Assembly: GCF_003752155.1 (NCBI RefSeq)
Contig: NZ_RJVG01000003.1
Coordinates: 1-64,000 of the forward strand
Direction of reading: 5' to 3'
From: Mobilisporobacter senegalensis
Lineage (GTDB): Bacteria; Bacillota; Clostridia; Lachnospirales; Lachnospiraceae
Length of the DNA stretch: 64,000 nt
Shown in pieces: positions 1 to 9,537 of the stretch (the first letter of the stretch is position 1; each line of letters starts with the position of its first letter). The position numbers were made by a program, and so were the translations under genes. The notes below the pieces were generated by a model that saw nothing but the letters and a program-made list of their open reading frames with translations, ran no database searches and was not told the DNA's origin.

Positions 1-147
1 TTATAATCTCTATAAGTACCATAACAAAAGAAATCGAATTCAATTGACAGCATAAATATTTGACAATCGATAAATATTATTCTGCCTGCATTTGAGCAGG
101 TGCATTTAGTGACCCCGATTTTAGATATAATCTTGTAAATAAATCGA

Positions 148-206
148 GAACAGCCATAGCTTCACCGTCTGGTGTTACTATGGCCGTTCTTTATGGCCGT
201 TTTTTT
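148..206 (+). terminator. Hairpin with T-run, probable terminator of a gene left of the window
   Basis: A 12-bp inverted repeat (148-159 with 178-189, one G-T type mismatch) has a loop that itself pairs CACC with GGTG. It is followed by a short spacer and a run of seven T (200-206). The T-run is on the plus strand, so it would end transcription arriving from the left. The rest of 1-235 shows no gene. Confidence 0.5.
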
Positions 207-235
207 ACAGCCCCTTTACTATTTGGTTTAATTAT

Positions 236-664
236 TCATAATCTATTTTGCATATTTTTCAATCCTTTATTAATTTCATTGGCTGTTTTACTATCAATAA
301 TCCATATAATCAGATGAACAAATATATAGATAATAAAAACAGATATAGCAAATGGGAATGCAGCATTATTACCATCGAACAACCCTGTGAAATGTCCGAA
401 GGTTATTAAGAACATTTCCAAAACAATAAAGTGAAGTATTTTTCGAATAAACATTTGGGAAGATGATAATTCTTTTGACGAATATAATATAAAGGAGGGA
501 AGTATAGCAATAACACCGATAATTAGAGGGGAAAAAAAGGCTTCATATCCAAACTTGGTATTTGAATCATAAATTGCTCCTAAGACCGCAATAGCTATAG
601 TAATTCCAGTTACAATTATAAAATAATTTAATAGATTTTTCTTTAAAAATTCCTTAAAATCCAT
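236..664 (-). CDS. DUF3021 family membrane protein
   Basis: A 142-residue protein with four hydrophobic stretches (about 15-32, 43-62, 74-92 and 102-125) and a short basic C-terminus, so a polytopic membrane protein. Its size and its position directly behind a LytTR regulator fit the DUF3021 family, whose members are usually paired with a LytTR DNA-binding protein and are thought to act as membrane partners controlling it. No biochemical role is established for most of the family. It starts 9 bases after the LytTR stop codon, so the two are probably co-translated as the last genes of a three-gene minus-strand operon. Confidence 0.75.
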   Translation of the reverse strand: MDFKEFLKKNLLNYFIIVTGITIAIAVLGAIYDSNTKFGYEAFFSPLIIGVIAILPSFILYSSKELSSSQMFIRKILHFIVLEMFLITFGHFTGLFDGNNAAFPFAISVFIIYIFVHLIIWIIDSKTANEINKGLKNMQNRL

Positions 665-673
665 AATTTTCTC

Positions 674-1111
674 CTAAATTCTTAATTTATCTTTCAATGC
701 AGTTACATATTGTCTGGATATTATTATCTGTTCTCCATTTTTAAGTTTTGCACTAAATCTGCCATTGAGGGCTGGTTTTACATAATCTATTTTTAATAGA
801 TTAATAATTACAGATTTAGAACATCGGAAGAACTGGTGATTTTTGTAAATATATTCTAATTCATATAGCTTGCATTTTACTTCATAAACCCTATTTTTAA
901 GATAAGCAAACACCTTGTTGTCTATACTTTCGAAATAATAGATATCTTGTAAAGAAATCTGAAAGATCCCATAATCATCATATCCAGAGAGTATATCTCC
1001 TTGGTGTTTTACAAAGTTGATGATTTCTAATATTTTATCATCAACTTTATAACAACGAATAAGTATAGTTTCTTCTTCTGGTTTTCTTATGTTTTCAATA
1101 CTAATCTTCAT
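674..1111 (-). CDS. LytTR-domain transcriptional regulator without receiver domain
   Basis: A 145-residue protein. The C-terminal 100 residues match the LytTR DNA-binding fold: an IFQISLQDIYYFES strand-helix opening, a YEVKCKLYELE segment, the FFRCSKSVIINL signature and a final ISRQYVTALKDKL helix. There is no receiver domain, so it is not a classical response regulator; such stand-alone LytTR proteins commonly work with a DUF3021 membrane partner, here the next gene. It lies 20 bases downstream of the hydrolase gene and probably autoregulates this small operon, which is inference. Confidence 0.8.
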   Translation of the reverse strand: MKISIENIRKPEEETILIRCYKVDDKILEIINFVKHQGDILSGYDDYGIFQISLQDIYYFESIDNKVFAYLKNRVYEVKCKLYELEYIYKNHQFFRCSKSVIINLLKIDYVKPALNGRFSAKLKNGEQIIISRQYVTALKDKLRI

Positions 1112-1131
1112 GCTTTCTCCTGTAGATTATA

Positions 1132-2433
1132 TTAATATTCTTCCATAAGATTTAGCTCCTTAGTATTCTTTAAATAATGGTCGAAATAGTCTAATATAAT
1201 CTGATTCATAGTTTTAATACAATAGCGGCTATCTACTTTACCAGTACCTAACATATTTGCAATGAAAGGTGAAAACATAGGCAAATCAGTAAAGTTAAGG
1301 TGTCCAGAACCTTTGATTACAACTTGACTGGCTGCGCTTGCATTGCTTGTTACTACCATATTAGCATATATTGAAGAATTATCCAATGCATCTTTGTAAT
1401 GTTCTTCATTATAAAGATTTAAAATTGGAATTGGGTAAGGAGTATTATTTAATATTTCTTTTTCCATATCCAATCCAGTTACCTCACCAATCATCGTACC
1501 ATCAACTACTATAACTGCATCTATATCATTACGCTCTCGACCAATTTGTGCAGCTGTTGCGCCTCCTAAAGAATGGCCAAACATACCGATTTTTTCTGTA
1601 TTAATCATCTGAAAGACTTCATCAGAAGATGGAGAGGAGGCTTTACTCAAAATATTATCAATTATTAGATTTGTATCAGCAAGTCTTAGATTAAGCCAAT
1701 TATGAGTGAGTTCAAATTCTTCCCTCTTATTATAATCATTATTTTGAATAGCTATTGCATCATTAAGGAAATCTACATTTACAATCGCAACTTCTCCATT
1801 TACTTGTTGGGTAAAGAAGGACTGGTAAGTATGGTCAATACTACATACTACATAACCATTGCTGGCTAATTCTACAAAAGTAGAATAATTACTGCCACGA
1901 AATCCAAATGCGCCATGAGAAAAAATTACTAATGGAAATTTTTCGTTTTCACTTTCTGGATACCAAAATTGTATGGAAACTTTTCTGTTCTCTGTTTGAT
2001 TGGAATAGGATTCTATTCGATCCGGATCTGTTAATGTATAACTCATAGTCCTTGTATTATAATTACCAGTCTGAGCAAGCGGCTCATATTGAGGAAATAG
2101 GATTGCAGGTATAATGGCAAAAGTAATTAATAAACAATTACTTATACATATTATAATTATTCTTACTGTTGTATAAGTTTTTTCTGCTTTTTTCTTTTTG
2201 CGAATAATATACCATAATCCGATTAGTGCTTGTAGCGATAGAAGTGTGAAAAGTGTTGTCCATTGAAAGCCCCATTTTATTATTTTAAATATTATTAAGA
2301 AAGAAAATAGTACAAATGATATGATATGTAAATAAGATTTAATATCTTTACTATGGGAATTTATTTTAATACAATACATAGCAAATCCTATATTTACAAT
2401 AATACCAATGGTTAATATAATTATCCCAGTCAT
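1132..2433 (-). CDS. Membrane-anchored alpha/beta hydrolase (PAF-acetylhydrolase/dienelactone-hydrolase-like)
   Basis: A 433-residue protein with three or four N-terminal membrane segments (about 3-20, 36-50, 60-76 and 91-113), then an extracytoplasmic alpha/beta-hydrolase domain from about 125. The nucleophile elbow GHSLGG places Ser288, with Asp311 (VVDGT) and His378 (GSGHLNF) as the likely triad; FSHGAFG near 171 would form the oxyanion site. The fold resembles platelet-activating-factor acetylhydrolase and dienelactone-hydrolase-type esterases, but the substrate cannot be read from sequence. It heads an operon with a LytTR regulator and a DUF3021 protein, so its expression may answer to a membrane signal. 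Confidence 0.75.
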   Translation of the reverse strand: MTGIIILTIGIIVNIGFAMYCIKINSHSKDIKSYLHIISFVLFSFLIIFKIIKWGFQWTTLFTLLSLQALIGLWYIIRKKKKAEKTYTTVRIIIICISNCLLITFAIIPAILFPQYEPLAQTGNYNTRTMSYTLTDPDRIESYSNQTENRKVSIQFWYPESENEKFPLVIFSHGAFGFRGSNYSTFVELASNGYVVCSIDHTYQSFFTQQVNGEVAIVNVDFLNDAIAIQNNDYNKREEFELTHNWLNLRLADTNLIIDNILSKASSPSSDEVFQMINTEKIGMFGHSLGGATAAQIGRERNDIDAVIVVDGTMIGEVTGLDMEKEILNNTPYPIPILNLYNEEHYKDALDNSSIYANMVVTSNASAASQVVIKGSGHLNFTDLPMFSPFIANMLGTGKVDSRYCIKTMNQIILDYFDHYLKNTKELNLMEEY

Positions 2434-2753
2434 TTTTATTACTCCTTTATCATTTATTATAGATTGAGTTTAATTCAAAGAAACCATAGTAGCAATAGGT
2501 TAACAGGTAAGTTACAAAATAGTCAGGTAAGTTGCATAAAGTGAGACTTAATTCAGGTGTGGCTTTTACCACATCTGAATCTTAGCTTCACCTATCTAGG
2601 GACGTAGCAGCTGGTAGTCATCAGATAAATCAAAGGATGATAACAAAAATAATCATTGATGTAACCTAAATTTTGTATTATTATTCATTTAATGGATATG
2701 TCTCATTATATTACTAATAACTGAACTTTCATATTACTTAGGAGGGATATAGA
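2434..2753. other. Intergenic region with a palindromic hairpin and a short dispersed repeat
   Basis: This 320-base gap separates divergent transcription units. It holds a long hairpin (2541-2591) that recurs in similar form at 47816-47860, and one copy of a 14-base word (2616-2629) that recurs exactly at 7671 and 22143. No open frame with a ribosome site is seen. The ribosome site AGGAGG of the next gene lies just before 2754. Confidence 0.5.
2541..2591. repeat. Palindromic hairpin repeat, copy 1
   Basis: GTGAGACTTAATTCAG-type left arm and CTGAATCTTAGCTTCAC-type right arm flank a GTGG/CCAC stem and a six-base loop. A second element with the same core arms (CTTAATTCAGATRTGG and CCACATCTGAAT) lies at 47816-47860. 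No T-run follows this copy, so it is not clearly a terminator. Confidence 0.6.
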
Positions 2754-3221
2754 ATGGCGATAGAGAAAGTAAGAAAATATTTTAAACAATGGAATATGGA
2801 GGATAGGATACAAGAATTTAATGTATCCAGTGCAACTGTAGAGCTGGCAGCAGAAGCACTTGGCTGTGAGCCGGAACGGATTGCAAAATCATTGGCCTTT
2901 AAAGTAGAAGATGATTCTATTCTTGTTGTTGCTGCTGGTGATGCCAAGGTCGACAATGGAAAATTTAAAAATAAGTTCAAGACAAAGGCAAAGATGATTG
3001 CTCAAAATGAGGTAGAAGAATTAATTGGACATGGAGTTGGTGGAGTATGCCCTTTTGCCATTCATGAAAATGTTGATGTTTATTTAGATATTTCATTAAA
3101 GCGATTCCAGACTGTATTTCCTGCCTGTGGCAGTAGCAACAGTACGATTGAACTTACAATAGAAGAGCTGGAAAGATACGCAAAAAGTAATCAATGGGTG
3201 GATGTATGTAAGAATTGGTAA
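2754..3221 (+). CDS. YbaK/EbsC (ProX-type) aminoacyl-tRNA deacylase
   Basis: A 155-residue protein matching the YbaK/aminoacyl-tRNA editing domain along its whole length: the SSATVELAAEALG helix, the IAKSLAFK strand with a lysine expected to bind the tRNA end, the VAAGDAKVD turn and the GVGGVCPFA loop. These free-standing proteins hydrolyse mischarged tRNA such as Ala- or Cys-tRNA(Pro), removing errors of prolyl-tRNA synthetase. Exact substrate cannot be fixed from sequence. An AGGAGG ribosome site about eight bases before the ATG supports the start. The gene appears monocistronic or loosely linked to the AraC regulator downstream. Confidence 0.85.
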   Translation: MAIEKVRKYFKQWNMEDRIQEFNVSSATVELAAEALGCEPERIAKSLAFKVEDDSILVVAAGDAKVDNGKFKNKFKTKAKMIAQNEVEELIGHGVGGVCPFAIHENVDVYLDISLKRFQTVFPACGSSNSTIELTIEELERYAKSNQWVDVCKNW

Positions 3222-3295
3222 AGTACAATTATGAGCAAAGCAGGACAGGAAATAGCAGTAATATTCTTTTATAATTGAAACAGGAGATGAGATTA

Positions 3296-4156
3296 ATGGA
3301 TTTTGTTCAAAGTCTGCAAAAGGCAATTGATTATATTGAGGAAAATATATTGGAACCAATTACTTATGAAGATGTTGCAGAACATGTCTATATGTCTAAC
3401 TATCATTTTCATAGGACATTTAGCATGATAACGGGCATGACGGCAAATGAGTATATCAGAAACAGGAGATTATCCATGGCCGGTCAGGAAATCATCATGT
3501 CTGATATAAAAGTAATTGATCTGGCTTTTAAATATGGTTATGAATCGCCGGAAAGTTTTACAAAAGCATTTACAAGATTTCATGGTATTTCTCCCAATAT
3601 AGCAAGAAAAACAGGTATGAAGCTAAAATCTTTTAATCGGCTTCTAATCAAATTAAAATTGGAAGGTGGTACTGCTATGGATTACAGAATTGAGAAGAGA
3701 GAACCGTTTCGGCTTATTTCAAAGGTGGGAAAATTCAGGAACGAATCTATTTCAGAGGAGGGAAATACAGAAATTTCTGATTTTTGGCAAGAATGCGGCA
3801 GCAATGGTACGATTCATACACTAAAACAACATGCCGGTCAGACAGACCTATATGGGTTATGTGAACCAGTATCAAAAGAAAGCACTTATTTTAAATATGG
3901 AATTGGCATGATATATGATGGCAATCATATTCCAGAAGGTTTTTTTATTTGGGAAGTAAAGAATACTTTGTGGGCTGTGTTTAAATGTATTGGTGAGACC
4001 AGCCAATGTATCGGTGAAACCTGGGATAAAATTTTTTCTGAATTTCTTCCAGGCTCAGAATATAATATGGTTGATGATACTGATTTTGAATTATATCCAG
4101 ATGGTGATGATGCCGATTGTTTTTGTGAAATTTGGATACCTGTTGAAAAGAAATAA
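3296..4156 (+). CDS. AraC-family regulator with GyrI-like effector-binding domain
   Basis: A 286-residue protein: two AraC helix-turn-helix motifs at about 5-105 (EPITYEDVAEHVYMS and IKVIDLAFKYGYESPESFTKAF) and a C-terminal GyrI/AraC_E_bind domain (about 125-285) with the expected Tyr/Trp-rich pocket and FCEIWIPV end. Such proteins (Rob/SoxS/BmrR-like architecture) bind hydrophobic or cationic ligands. The ATG at 3296 is preferred over a TTG at 3275 because AGGAGAT lies nine or so bases ahead of it and the extra residues are not part of the domain. It is followed by a strong bidirectional terminator. Targets are unknown. Confidence 0.85.
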   Translation: MDFVQSLQKAIDYIEENILEPITYEDVAEHVYMSNYHFHRTFSMITGMTANEYIRNRRLSMAGQEIIMSDIKVIDLAFKYGYESPESFTKAFTRFHGISPNIARKTGMKLKSFNRLLIKLKLEGGTAMDYRIEKREPFRLISKVGKFRNESISEEGNTEISDFWQECGSNGTIHTLKQHAGQTDLYGLCEPVSKESTYFKYGIGMIYDGNHIPEGFFIWEVKNTLWAVFKCIGETSQCIGETWDKIFSEFLPGSEYNMVDDTDFELYPDGDDADCFCEIWIPVEKK

Positions 4157-4202
4157 CAGGATTAATAAAATGGGGCTGCCCCAAAATTATTATGAATAAT
4201 AC

Positions 4203-4258
4203 AAAAAAACTATGCTCTCCCTATAATACACTGTTGAAAGGGAGAGCATAGTTTTTAT
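4203..4258. terminator. Bidirectional terminator
   Basis: A perfect 16-bp stem (4207-4222 with 4239-4254) built on CTATGCTCTCCCT/AGGGAGAGCATAG is flanked by A-run on the left and T-run on the right. It sits between the convergent AraC regulator and sensor kinase genes and would serve both. Confidence 0.9.
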
Positions 4259-6075
4259 AGCTGTACATCATTCTTTTTTAATGCTGGTATTCTGATCTCA
4301 ACTTCGGTATATTCACCAAGAACGCTATGATAGGATAATCCGAATTCTTTATCATAAAATAATTGAAGTCTGTGATGGATATTAACGATAGCGACACCAC
4401 TGCCAGTTGTACTTTTTACATTGCCAGTTAACAATTCATCCAATGTTTCTTCCGGGATACCAATTCCATCATCAGATATGAGGAAAACAAGGGTTTCCCC
4501 TTCTAACCACCCGGTAATTACAATATTACCTTCTTTGGATTCTTTCCCTAAAATTCCATGTTGAATTGAATTTTCAACAACTGGCTGAAAAATGATCTTT
4601 GGAATGGTATATTCTAGTATATTATCAGGAATATCTACGGTAAAATGGATCTGATTATTATAACGCATATTCTGCAGCTGAATATATAGTGAAACATGCT
4701 CTATTTCTTCTTCTATCGTTACTACGATATTTCCTTTGCGTAATGTCATCTTATAAAATTTAGATAAGGTTTGTACCGCATTTGATACTTCTTCGTTCAA
4801 GCCCTTTTTTGCCAGCCAGTTAATCATATCTAAAGTATTATAAAGAAAATGAGGATTAATCTGTGACTGTAATGCTTTAAACTCGGCAGTTCTTAATTCT
4901 TTTGCATTTTTTATCTGTTCTTCAGATAAATCATTGATTTCTCCAACCATATAATTATAAGTTTCTATTAAATCACCGATTTCATCATATTCCGGCGGGT
5001 GTTCTAAAGGTGTCGGCTTGCCCGTTTTTACAGATCTCATTATATTTATGACATTTGATATACGTCTCACAATGGAATTGGATAAGGAGATAGATACCAC
5101 AAAAGCAAAGGCGAGGATCAGTATATAAGCGATCAGGAATTCGATAATGATAGTTTTATTATCGGACCAAATGCTATTTACAGGTATTACAGTTATCATG
5201 ATCCAATTGGTACCTGCAATTTCCTGATAGGAAATATAACAACTTCTTGATGAAAAGTATTTTGTTTCAAATTTATTTGTGTCTGGTACGATAGGAGGGA
5301 TATCATCATAATAAACGAGATATTCTCCAACAAGGCTGTTATTAGAGTATCCTACAATAGCATCTCTTTCATTGATAATATATTTTGCACTTTCAGGCAG
5401 ATTCGTATGTTTCTTTAATAATGAATTAATATAACCTTTATTAAAATATACTGCAACAAATGCCACTTCCTGATTATTTTCATCTGTTATTTTCCGGATA
5501 AAAGACAATTGACCGGATACTCTCTTCTCAGTCCCGGTTAAATATAGAGTTGGACTAAATATAGCTTTGCTATTTGTACTGGAGAAAATACCATGCCAGT
5601 AGGAATTCTTAATATCATCAATAGGCTTATATAATCCACTCTTTAAAAGAGTAGCATCATCAAAATATTTTGAATAGCTGGAGTCTAAGTATATCTTAAT
5701 ATCAGTAATCGTTGTGCCGTCGACCGCAGATAATACATTATGTGTAAATGATAAAAGCTCTTTGTATTCAGTATTATTCATCTGGAGATTTGGATTTCCG
5801 GTTAATTTAATAAAAGTCTTATCCTTTACAATCTGATTGGAGATATCCCGGATGGAACCAACAGTATTTTCAATATTTGTAACCGTTTCTCTGGCAACAC
5901 TTAATTCTGATTCCTTGGTGTTCGTTATGATAAGATGAAATAACTGATTATAGAATAAAGCAGTTATGATTAATATAGGAGTCACAATAAGAATTAAGTG
6001 GGAGATTAATAATTTATTCTTTAACTTCATATCGTGAGAATAATAACTTATTAAATTATTGATTTTTTTGATCAT
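4255..6075 (-). CDS. YesM-type sensor histidine kinase
   Basis: A 606-residue membrane kinase: a membrane segment at about 20-42, a long extracytoplasmic sensor region (about 45-300, dCache-like), a second membrane segment at about 308-330, HAMP (about 330-385), the His_kinase region with SQINPHFLYNTLD carrying the phospho-accepting His, and an ATPase domain with VVENSIQHG (N box), DDGIGIP (G1) and a GSGVAIVNIHHRL box. This is the LytS/YesM class common in Firmicutes for extracellular saccharide or peptide sensing. Its start overlaps the stop of the response regulator by four bases, so translation is coupled. The divergent sugar ABC transporter at 8013 is the likely target. Confidence 0.93.
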   Translation of the reverse strand: MIKKINNLISYYSHDMKLKNKLLISHLILIVTPILIITALFYNQLFHLIITNTKESELSVARETVTNIENTVGSIRDISNQIVKDKTFIKLTGNPNLQMNNTEYKELLSFTHNVLSAVDGTTITDIKIYLDSSYSKYFDDATLLKSGLYKPIDDIKNSYWHGIFSSTNSKAIFSPTLYLTGTEKRVSGQLSFIRKITDENNQEVAFVAVYFNKGYINSLLKKHTNLPESAKYIINERDAIVGYSNNSLVGEYLVYYDDIPPIVPDTNKFETKYFSSRSCYISYQEIAGTNWIMITVIPVNSIWSDNKTIIIEFLIAYILILAFAFVVSISLSNSIVRRISNVINIMRSVKTGKPTPLEHPPEYDEIGDLIETYNYMVGEINDLSEEQIKNAKELRTAEFKALQSQINPHFLYNTLDMINWLAKKGLNEEVSNAVQTLSKFYKMTLRKGNIVVTIEEEIEHVSLYIQLQNMRYNNQIHFTVDIPDNILEYTIPKIIFQPVVENSIQHGILGKESKEGNIVITGWLEGETLVFLISDDGIGIPEETLDELLTGNVKSTTGSGVAIVNIHHRLQLFYDKEFGLSYHSVLGEYTEVEIRIPALKKNDVQL

Positions 6076-7625
6076 TTCCCATAACGCTCCCTATATTCGG
6101 ATGGTGATAAACCAACTGACTTTTTGAAGATCTTTCCAAAATAGTTGCTATCACTATAGCCTACTTTTGATGATATATCAGTTATTTTAAATCTGGGATC
6201 CTTTAGCATATTTTTTGCTTTTTCAATTCTAAACTCGGTAAGATATTGATTTAAGGTTTTTCCGGTTTCATTTTTGAATATTGTACAAACATAGGTAGAA
6301 GAGAGGTAAACATGTTCACTGATATCTTTTACGGATAATGTTTCATTGCTGTAATTTTTATTAATAAATTCTTTGATGCTGAAAATTGTCGCATTATCTT
6401 TTATTTCTTCTTCTAATGCTGAAAAGAATGTGTTTATTTTATCAACTAATATCTGATGAATATCTATTAAATGATTATCCTTTGAAACATAATCTAATAT
6501 AATTGTATCAGAATCGGTATAAAAAGATGACATATGGAGGCTGGAGGCCGTATTATATAAAAGTGTAAATATTTTATAATAAATATCTCTGGCATAGTTT
6601 GGCAATACGTGCTGATTGTTTAACAATTCTTTATATAAAGATTCAATAATTTTAAATATTGTATTCTTATCATGATTGTTTAAACATTCTTCAAATTCAT
6701 TCATCAGATTCTGATTAAAATTAGGAGCAGGTTTTAAATGATCAGAAATAATAATATTGTTATATTCATAAAAAAAAGAACTCTGAAGTAATGAAACAGC
6801 AATATTATAAGATTCATATATATTCTTGACTCCTGTAACATTTTTACCTACGGTAATATAATATTGATATGATTTATTTAAATATGCGGCTAAATCATCA
6901 CATATATTATTAATACTATATTCAGTGATTTTATCATTCGTAAATATATGAATAATAATATAAGCATCATTTTTCACACCAAGAATATAATTCATTCGAT
7001 ACTTCTTGATACATGAATCTATCGTATCATATAATTCATTTATATCATTGTCCTGGATGCTGGAAATTGGTTTTTTCAGTGATAGGATTATGGTTGTAAA
7101 ATCTGTTGTGTTCTTAATTTGATAACCAGAATCATGAAATCTTTTTTGGTAGTTCACATCACTGTTTTTTACGGGTGGATGGGTTACCTCTATGGCTAAT
7201 TTACGTTTGGTATGCCTGTCATGATTATTCATGGTAATCTGTTGTTTCTCGTAGAGCGTCTGAGTTTGAACTGCACTTTTAACCGCTTCTTCTATTTCCT
7301 TTGCATCTATTGGTTTCTCAACATAGCTGATCACCTTTAAAGAAATAGCAGCTTTTAAATATTCTTTGTCAGAATAACCACTCATAAAGATAATACTTGT
7401 ATTGGGTAATATCTTATTAATTTCTTTTGACATTTCGATTCCATTCATTCTAGGCATTCTGATATCACTGAGAATGATATCAGGTCTATGTTTCTTTGCA
7501 AGTTTAACGCCGTTGATTCCATCATCTGCCTCAATTATTTCATCAATTCCAAGCTTATTCCAATTAATATTAGAAATAATACCTTCTCTTGTTAATTTTT
7601 CATCATCTATTATTAGTAACTTCAT
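6072..7625 (-). CDS. YesN-type response regulator (receiver plus AraC output)
   Basis: A 517-residue regulator: an N-terminal receiver domain (1-120) with acidic pair Asp7/Asp8 and phospho-acceptor Asp54 in ILSDIRMPRMNG, a long central linker region (about 150-400), and a C-terminal AraC helix-turn-helix pair (about 415-517; ETLSVKDISEHVYLSSTYVC and KITDISSKVGYSDSNYFGKIF). It is the first gene of a two-gene unit with the YesM kinase, transcribed away from the ABC transporter. By family precedent such pairs activate a neighbouring ABC transporter when a sugar is outside the cell; the actual ligand is not visible. Confidence 0.93.
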   Translation of the reverse strand: MKLLIIDDEKLTREGIISNINWNKLGIDEIIEADDGINGVKLAKKHRPDIILSDIRMPRMNGIEMSKEINKILPNTSIIFMSGYSDKEYLKAAISLKVISYVEKPIDAKEIEEAVKSAVQTQTLYEKQQITMNNHDRHTKRKLAIEVTHPPVKNSDVNYQKRFHDSGYQIKNTTDFTTIILSLKKPISSIQDNDINELYDTIDSCIKKYRMNYILGVKNDAYIIIHIFTNDKITEYSINNICDDLAAYLNKSYQYYITVGKNVTGVKNIYESYNIAVSLLQSSFFYEYNNIIISDHLKPAPNFNQNLMNEFEECLNNHDKNTIFKIIESLYKELLNNQHVLPNYARDIYYKIFTLLYNTASSLHMSSFYTDSDTIILDYVSKDNHLIDIHQILVDKINTFFSALEEEIKDNATIFSIKEFINKNYSNETLSVKDISEHVYLSSTYVCTIFKNETGKTLNQYLTEFRIEKAKNMLKDPRFKITDISSKVGYSDSNYFGKIFKKSVGLSPSEYRERYGK

Positions 7626-7713
7626 TTTTATTCCCCCTTATAAAGTGAAAGTAGGAGTGTTACAGCCGACAGTCATCAGATAAAATCATGTGTTTAAAAT
7701 CATCCGAATTATT

Positions 7714-7742
7714 ATTGTAACAAAAATACATTAAATTATCAA
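7714..7742 (-). promoter_or_regulatory. Sigma-A-like promoter for the YesN/YesM operon
   Basis: On the minus strand TTGATA (7737-7742) and TACAAT (7714-7719) are separated by 17 bases, about 90 bases upstream of the response-regulator start at 7625. Confidence 0.6.
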
Positions 7743-7820
7743 TTATAATCGGAAATATATCAAGGTATATCCATAAAAAAACCGTATATTAAAGAAAAAA
7801 CAACTATATACCAATATAAT

Positions 7821-7851
7821 TCAAACACAAATCCAAACAAAACAAACAAAC
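7821..7851. promoter_or_regulatory. Putative DeoR-type operator (AAACAAA repeats)
   Basis: Four CAAAC/AAACAAA words occur in 31 bases upstream of the ABC transporter. The same word is repeated densely at 15609-15720 and 25629-25710. DeoR-family repressors of Firmicutes often bind direct repeats of this type, so the repressor at 24755 may act here. This is inference. Confidence 0.45.
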
Positions 7852-8012
7852 TACAATAAAATATTACCCTTCTTCTAAAGATTTTACCATAGGAATTCAT
7901 TTTACCCAATGATATCATAATACTAAAGATAAGAGCAATAAATAATAATTAGTTTTCCCAATATTGGAAGATAAATATTTGTTCTAATTGAAATAATGGA
8001 AGGAGAATACAA

Positions 8013-9521
8013 ATGTCTGATTATGTTCTTGAGCTAAAAGGGATTACCAAAATATTTCCAGGCGTTAAAGCATTAGATAATGTGCATTTTCAACTTAAAA
8101 AAGGCGAAATACACGCATTGATGGGTGAAAATGGTGCAGGAAAATCTACTTTCATCAAAGTAATTACAGGAGTACATAAAGCGGAAGAAGGCAAGATGTA
8201 CTTAGATGGTAAGGAAGTTGATTTTAAAAATCCCAAGGAGGCACAAGCAGCTGGAATTGCAGCTATTTATCAGCATGTTACAGCATATCCCCATCTTAGT
8301 GTTACAGAAAATATATTTATGGGACACGAAAAGGTTCAAAAAGGTACTGGCAGGATTCTTTGGAACCAGATGCATGCTGAAGCAAATGAATTATTAAAAC
8401 AGCTTAGTGCTGATTTTGATGCAACGACTGAAATGGGAGCCTTAAGTGTGGCACAGCAGCAGATGGTAGAGATTGCAAAAGCACTATCTATGAAAGCAAG
8501 AATAATTATCATGGATGAACCTACAGCGGCTCTTACACAAAGAGAAAGTGAAGAATTATACAAAATAACGGAAAAGTTACGTGATGAAGGAGCTTCCATT
8601 ATTTTTATCTCACATAGATTTGAAGATATGTATCGTTTGGCTACCAAAGTTACAGTGTTTAGAGATTCTCAATATATTGGTTCTTATGATGTTGATGGAA
8701 TTACCAATGAAGATCTGATCGTGGCAATGGTTGGACGTGAAATAACACAGCTTTTCCCAAAACCAGAAATTAAACTTGGTGAAGAGATATTAAGTGTTAA
8801 GAATTTAAGCAGAACCGGCTATTTTAAAGATGTATCTTTCAACGTTAAAAGAGGAGAAATATTAGGATTAACAGGTCTCGTGGGTGCAGGGCGTACTGAA
8901 GTTTGTGAGACTATTTTTGGAATTGAACAAAAAAGTGGTGGTCAAGTCTTTTTAGAAGGACAAGAAGTAACAATTAATGGCCCATTAGAGGCAATGAATA
9001 TGGGAATTGGTTATTTGCCTGAAGACAGACAAAAATCCGGCTTGATCTTAGATTGGGGTATTGGACGTAATATTACTTTGCCCGTCCTTGAGCAGGTATC
9101 GAAATATGGCTGGATCAATGATAAAAAAGAAAAAGAATTAGGCAAAACTTTAGCTGAAAAAGTAGATACGAAAGCAGTTACGGTCTATGACCTGGCAAGC
9201 TCCCTATCTGGTGGTAATCAGCAAAAAGTAGTTGTTGCTAAATTATTAGCTTCAGACCTTAAAGTTATTATTCTTGATGAACCAACGAAGGGTGTTGACG
9301 TTGGTGCCAAGGCGGCTATTTATGAAATCATGGGAGAATTAGCTTCCCAAGGGTATGCAATTATTATGGTTTCATCTGAAATGCCGGAAATCCTTGGTAT
9401 GTGCGATAGAATCGTTGTAATGTGTGATGGCAGAGTGACAGGTGAACTGATGGGTCACGAAGCTTCACAAGAAAGGATTCTTGAAAAAGCAATGGCAAAG
9501 TCCAACAATAATCAAGGGTAG
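8013..9521 (+). CDS. Sugar ABC transporter, dual ATP-binding protein (RbsA/MglA/RhaT type)
   Basis: A 502-residue protein with two fused ABC ATPase domains. Domain 1 (about 5-245) has Walker A GENGAGKST, signature LSVAQQQM and Walker B IIMDEPTAAL; domain 2 (about 255-495) has the degenerate Walker A GLVGAGRTE, signature LSGGNQQK and Walker B IILDEPTKGVD. This layout defines the carbohydrate-uptake transporter-2 class that imports monosaccharides. It is the first gene of an operon with two permeases and a binding protein. L-rhamnose (or L-fucose) is the likely cargo because a rhamnose mutarotase and a deoxyhexose BMC follow; the ATPase itself does not show specificity. Confidence 0.92.
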   Translation: MSDYVLELKGITKIFPGVKALDNVHFQLKKGEIHALMGENGAGKSTFIKVITGVHKAEEGKMYLDGKEVDFKNPKEAQAAGIAAIYQHVTAYPHLSVTENIFMGHEKVQKGTGRILWNQMHAEANELLKQLSADFDATTEMGALSVAQQQMVEIAKALSMKARIIIMDEPTAALTQRESEELYKITEKLRDEGASIIFISHRFEDMYRLATKVTVFRDSQYIGSYDVDGITNEDLIVAMVGREITQLFPKPEIKLGEEILSVKNLSRTGYFKDVSFNVKRGEILGLTGLVGAGRTEVCETIFGIEQKSGGQVFLEGQEVTINGPLEAMNMGIGYLPEDRQKSGLILDWGIGRNITLPVLEQVSKYGWINDKKEKELGKTLAEKVDTKAVTVYDLASSLSGGNQQKVVVAKLLASDLKVIILDEPTKGVDVGAKAAIYEIMGELASQGYAIIMVSSEMPEILGMCDRIVVMCDGRVTGELMGHEASQERILEKAMAKSNNNQG

Positions 9522-9537
9522 AGCGAGGTGAAAGAGA

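Larger units (their letters stand above)
7626..8012. other. Divergent promoter region between two-component system and sugar ABC transporter
   Basis: This 387-base gap holds a minus-strand promoter (7714-7742), one copy of the 14-base dispersed repeat (7671-7684), and an A/C-rich block with CAAAC/AAACAAA repeats (7821-7851) like those at the two BMC promoters. No clear plus-strand -35/-10 pair could be chosen. No small gene with a ribosome site was found. Confidence 0.6.
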